Below, piece after piece: positions 6,506 through 8,441 of a DNA stretch of 8,441 bases (positions within the stretch are counted from its first letter, which is position 1; every line of letters starts with the position of its first letter). Position numbers and translations under genes: made by a program. Origin of the DNA: Paludibacteraceae bacterium (GTDB lineage: Bacteria; Bacteroidota; Bacteroidia; Bacteroidales; Paludibacteraceae); the NCBI GenBank assembly GCA_018055865.1, contig JAGPGR010000062.1:1-8441 (forward strand). The letters run 5' to 3'. The notes below the pieces were generated by a model. It was given only the letters and a program-made list of their open reading frames with translations. It was not told the DNA's origin and made no database searches.

Positions 6506-7336
6506 CTACCGAATCAAGTCTGTTAAATCGGTCTCGCTTAACACCTTTCCTTCAGTCTCGTATAGTTTAGTTCCTTTCAACTGCACTTTTGAGGAGGTTT
6601 TGATCACTGCCAGTCTTTTTCCTTCATTGCTCACTAAGGCCATGTTTCCGTCTTTATACAGCAATTTGCAGGCAGGAGTTCCGAAATGCAGACGGTGATA
6701 TTCCGTGGTGGAAAGTTCCTGTTCAGTTTCCATTTTCTCGTTCAATATGAGCACATTACCATTGCTGGTCATAATCAGTTGTTTTGATTTGTCTTGCCGG
6801 GCTCTCACAAAGGTATCGTTTTGTTGGAAGTAAATGTTCTCGTTAGCAAAATTGTAAAGATATCCTGTTTTTTGCGTGTCAAATGTTCTTTCGGCAAGCA
6901 GCGAGTCGGCACTTACTGAAAACTGAGCTATTTTATTGTAAAACAACAGATTTACTGTGTCACCCTGCACGTCTACATCATTCAGAGTCAGTTTTTTTTC
7001 TTCAAAACTCCTGAAAAACATGCGTGATCCATCATTTTCGTTGTAAATGGCCAAAAACGGATGTCCGTAGTCTCTCGTCCTGCCATTTTCGAATGCGTAA
7101 CCTTTGTTAATCAGATAGATAGTACCATTTTTGCGGAAAATGGACGAAGCGCTGCACATGTCTTTAGGCAAATCGTTTGACCAAATAATATCGCCGTCTG
7201 AAGGATTTAACCGACTGATTTTTTCGGCTGATGCCAGGTAAATTCCAGAACTGTCCACCCAGGTATTAGATACAAGACCTGTAATAACATCCACATTGGG
7301 GATGAGTAACGCCTGTGAGCACACCGAGCAGCACAC
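6506..7336 (-). CDS. C-terminal fragment of the frameshifted PQQ-like propeller protein
   Basis: This frame is open from just after a TAG near 7342. The earliest start is a GTG at 7336 with no plausible ribosome-binding site, giving 276 residues whose first 12 or so (CCSVCSQAL...) look like out-of-frame translation rather than protein. Credible sequence begins at PNVDVITGLVSN (residues 13-24). Blade-like motifs are SRLNPSDGDIIW (41-52) and FLAIYNENDGSRMFF (94-108); beta-rich repeats continue to the end (VLILNEKMETEQEL, MALVSNEGKRLAVI). It lacks a signal peptide, so alone it could not be exported. It ends in TAG 41 bp before the TolB-like propeller gene. I treat it as the distal half of the gene, not an independent protein. 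Confidence 0.6.
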   Translation of the reverse strand: MCCSVCSQALLIPNVDVITGLVSNTWVDSSGIYLASAEKISRLNPSDGDIIWSNDLPKDMCSASSIFRKNGTIYLINKGYAFENGRTRDYGHPFLAIYNENDGSRMFFRSFEEKKLTLNDVDVQGDTVNLLFYNKIAQFSVSADSLLAERTFDTQKTGYLYNFANENIYFQQNDTFVRARQDKSKQLIMTSNGNVLILNEKMETEQELSTTEYHRLHFGTPACKLLYKDGNMALVSNEGKRLAVIKTSSKVQLKGTKLYETEGKVLSETDLTDLIR

Positions 7337-8048
7337 TTCCTACACCCTTAGCCACAGCCTCTCCAGTCTGTTTTTTGCCGGTAGGAGTTTTGTAATCCCA
7401 GCCCTCACCCGTCTTGAGATTCACGGCATGCAATCCCGCCGATGTTATCAACAGCACACTGTCGTTCAGTCTCTGTATGTCATTCCAGCCATACGTGCGG
7501 TCCACATCCCGATTCCATATCGTATTTCCGGTCTGCAAATCTATCCCTTCCAGATTATCAGAGGTTGGATTCAGGGAGTTGAATTTATAACCTACACCAA
7601 TGCCGTTTTCTTTATCGGCAAAATAAATTCGATTCTTTCCTGTCCACATTTCGGCACCGGTAGCCATGTTGAGTCCCGTAACCTTGCCAGGTCTCAGCAG
7701 CAAAACCTGACTCCCGACTAGTTCAATATTTTCGGTCTGAAAATTTATTTTTCTGGACCAAAGCGGCATTTGTGTTTTCAAATCATATAGTACAAAACTT
7801 CCGGAGTTATTCAGGTACTTGCCGTTTTTGCTCAGGCCGCGAAGATGAACTGCCACAGTGCCGCTTGCAGTATCAATGTTGAATTTATCTATTCTTTCCT
7901 GAAACATGTATTCAGTTGCCTGAATTTCAGTATTTTGAACAAAGTTGGTACCTTGTGTCACCGGCCTGCTTATTACTATCATGTCTTGCTGCGCACGCAG
8001 GATTGAAGCGAGCATGACTACAAACAAAATAACCGCACATTTTTTCAT
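7266..8048 (-). CDS. N-terminal fragment of the frameshifted PQQ-like propeller protein
   Basis: This 260-codon frame starts at ATG 8048 with a clear signal peptide (MKKCAVILFVVMLASILRA, cut near QQ), indicating export; the cysteine at position 4 is not a lipobox. Blade-type motifs with the pattern of hydrophobic strand, xDxxTG and W are FVLYDLKTQMPLW (85-97), GLNMATGAEMW (125-135), GIDLQTGNTIW (168-178) and AVNLKTGEGWDY (208-219). The sequence stays family-like through GVGSVLLGVLTG (235-246), then turns into a cysteine-rich tail (HPQCGCYYRSCI) that ends in TAA, as expected after a frameshift. A truncated product with four blades would probably not fold as a closed propeller. A promoter candidate lies at 8072-8102. 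Confidence 0.65.
   Translation of the reverse strand: MKKCAVILFVVMLASILRAQQDMIVISRPVTQGTNFVQNTEIQATEYMFQERIDKFNIDTASGTVAVHLRGLSKNGKYLNNSGSFVLYDLKTQMPLWSRKINFQTENIELVGSQVLLLRPGKVTGLNMATGAEMWTGKNRIYFADKENGIGVGYKFNSLNPTSDNLEGIDLQTGNTIWNRDVDRTYGWNDIQRLNDSVLLITSAGLHAVNLKTGEGWDYKTPTGKKQTGEAVAKGVGSVLLGVLTGVTHPQCGCYYRSCI
7298..7301. other. Probable frameshift site in the PQQ-like gene
   Basis: Four consecutive G on the plus strand (C on the coding strand) within the only interval where the two frames can be joined. Deleting one base here converts the reading from GVLTGVTHPQCGC into GVLTGVTHPNVDVITG, continuous with the second frame. Other single-base positions within 7269-7342 remain possible. Confidence 0.5.
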
Positions 8049-8071
8049 TTTCTTACCATATATTTAAGCAA

Positions 8072-8102
8072 CAAATTAAGTCATTTTTAATCAATTTCAC
8101 AA
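8072..8102 (-). promoter_or_regulatory. Promoter candidate of the propeller gene pair
   Basis: On the minus strand, TTG (8102-8100) is followed after 20 nt by TTAATTTG (8079-8072), a one-mismatch fit to TAnnTTTG. Transcription would start near 8066, about 18 nt before the ATG at 8048. It would serve both propeller genes. Confidence 0.4.
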
Positions 8103-8165
8103 GTCAATCAGATTAATTAAATGAAGCAGAAAAAAAATCAATTTCTTCTGTTATTTAAGATTTTA

Positions 8166-8182
8166 TTGACAAAATTTGTCAA
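8166..8182. promoter_or_regulatory. Perfect 17-bp palindrome, probable operator
   Basis: TTGACAAAATTTGTCAA consists of two perfect 8-bp arms (8166-8173 and 8175-8182) around one central A. It lies 22 bp upstream of the radical SAM start codon, in the -33 region of its promoter, with no T-run that would make it a terminator. The TTGAC/GTCAA ends suggest a dimeric regulator. The half-site loosely recalls Crp/Fnr-type sites (TTGAT-N4-ATCAA) but the spacing differs, so the regulator is unassigned. Confidence 0.6.
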
Positions 8183-8192
8183 AAGAATTCCT

Positions 8193-8200
8193 TTACTTTG
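8193..8200 (+). promoter_or_regulatory. -7 promoter element of the radical SAM gene
   Basis: TTACTTTG matches TAnnTTTG at seven of eight positions if the second base is allowed to be T. Only 4 bp separate it from the ATG at 8205, which would put the transcription start at or next to the start codon. The -33 region overlaps the 17-bp palindrome. Confidence 0.45.
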
Positions 8201-8204
8201 TAAT

Positions 8205-8441
8205 ATGATAAAGGAAAGTACACTGGAAAAGCTCAAAATCCTTGCTGATGCCGCCAAATACGATGTTTCGTGCGCATCGAGCGGTACTACGCGCGGCAAC
8301 CCCGCCAAAACGCTCGGCACGGCTGCCGGATGGGGTATTTGCCATAGCTTTACGGCCGACGGACGGTGTATTTCTCTTTTCAAAATCCTGATGACGAATC
8401 ACTGTATTTACGATTGTGCTTACTGCTCCAACCGGCGTACC
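8205..8441 (+). CDS. Putative DNA modification/repair radical SAM protein (5' part, runs off the window)
   Basis: Seventy-nine codons from ATG 8205 are open to the right edge, so the gene is truncated by the window. The sequence matches my memory of the radical SAM family whose genes are usually paired with a uracil-DNA-glycosylase-like gene (TIGR03916/TIGR03915). Recognisable blocks are LEKLKILADAAKYDVSCASS (7-26), GWGICHSF (42-49), DGRCISLFKILMTN (52-65) and the 4Fe-4S cluster motif C67-x3-C71-x2-C74 in CIYDCAYCSNRR. Further cysteines at 23, 46 and 55 fit the family. The enzyme should bind S-adenosylmethionine through the cluster; its substrate is unknown and the DNA role is inferred from gene pairing. 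GC content (about 51%, reaching two thirds around 8281-8340) is higher than in the neighbouring genes. It is divergent from the propeller unit. The partner gene, if present, would lie beyond the right edge. Confidence 0.9.
   Translation, partial: MIKESTLEKLKILADAAKYDVSCASSGTTRGNPAKTLGTAAGWGICHSFTADGRCISLFKILMTNHCIYDCAYCSNRRT

Larger units (their letters stand above)
6506..8048 (-). pseudogene. Exported PQQ/BamB-like beta-propeller protein, interrupted by a frameshift
   Basis: Two minus-strand frames, 7266-8048 and 6506 to about 7336, are the N- and C-terminal parts of one beta-propeller protein. The total span of 1543 nt is one base more than 514 codons, so removing one base restores a single 513-residue product. 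The frames can only be joined between about 7269 and 7342; the likeliest site is the run of four G at 7298-7301 (CCCC on the coding strand), where three C would give THPNVDVITGLVSN across the junction. PQQ-like blade motifs occur on both sides of the break. Exported propellers of this kind bind ligands or partner proteins; nothing here shows true PQQ-dependent dehydrogenase activity. It may be a sequencing or assembly error, or a genuine recent inactivation; both halves otherwise look under selection, with no other stops. Confidence 0.75.

Noticed and set aside
7266..7342. Programmed ribosomal frameshift joining the two PQQ-like frames
   Set aside because: The change needed is +1, and there is no slippery heptamer, rare-codon/stop context of the prfB type or obvious stimulatory hairpin. 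A one-base indel in a short homopolymer is simpler.
8138..8402. Two minus-strand frames of 81 and 69 codons at the right edge
   Set aside because: Both overlap antisense to the clearly recognisable radical SAM coding sequence and its promoter region, and resemble no known protein.

Overview
The window looks like chromosomal housekeeping sequence from a member of the Bacteroidetes, most likely Bacteroidales. Three things point there. The start-proximal promoter elements repeatedly match the Bacteroidetes -7 consensus TAnnTTTG, and one has TTTG exactly 19 nt upstream. Ribosome-binding regions are A-rich with no real Shine-Dalgarno. The proteins (DUF151 nuclease with UVR tail, NupG-type permease, Bacteroidetes-like DnaB and IspE, and the radical SAM DNA repair/modification protein) are typical of the phylum. 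No genus can be assigned safely. I see no rRNA, tRNA, CRISPR array, transposon or phage signature.

Layout, left to right. A possible minus-strand gene start lies at the left edge. A plus-strand pair follows: a bifunctional nuclease-domain protein, then a nucleoside:H+ symporter (nupG-like). A nested, bidirectional-looking terminator separates nupG from the convergent replicative helicase gene dnaB on the minus strand. dnaB is divergent from ispE (isoprenoid precursor synthesis), and both have recognisable promoters in the 212-bp gap. ispE ends in a strong intrinsic terminator. Next is a minus-strand unit, read right to left, of two exported beta-propeller proteins: a PQQ/BamB-like protein interrupted by a frameshift, and 41 bp downstream a protein with a jelly-roll-like N-terminal domain and a six-bladed TolB-like propeller. 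At the right edge, divergent from that unit, is the 5' end (79 codons) of a radical SAM protein of the putative DNA modification/repair family. Its promoter region carries a perfect 17-bp palindrome.

Functionally these are mostly independent units: nucleoside uptake, DNA replication, the MEP pathway, exported propeller proteins and a DNA repair/modification candidate. I did not find a clearly new multi-gene system. The points most worth a second look are the palindromic operator and possible leaderless start of the radical SAM gene, the single-base frameshift in the PQQ-like gene, the uncharacterised secreted propeller pair, and the 4-bp repeat and tiny upstream ORF in the ispE leader.
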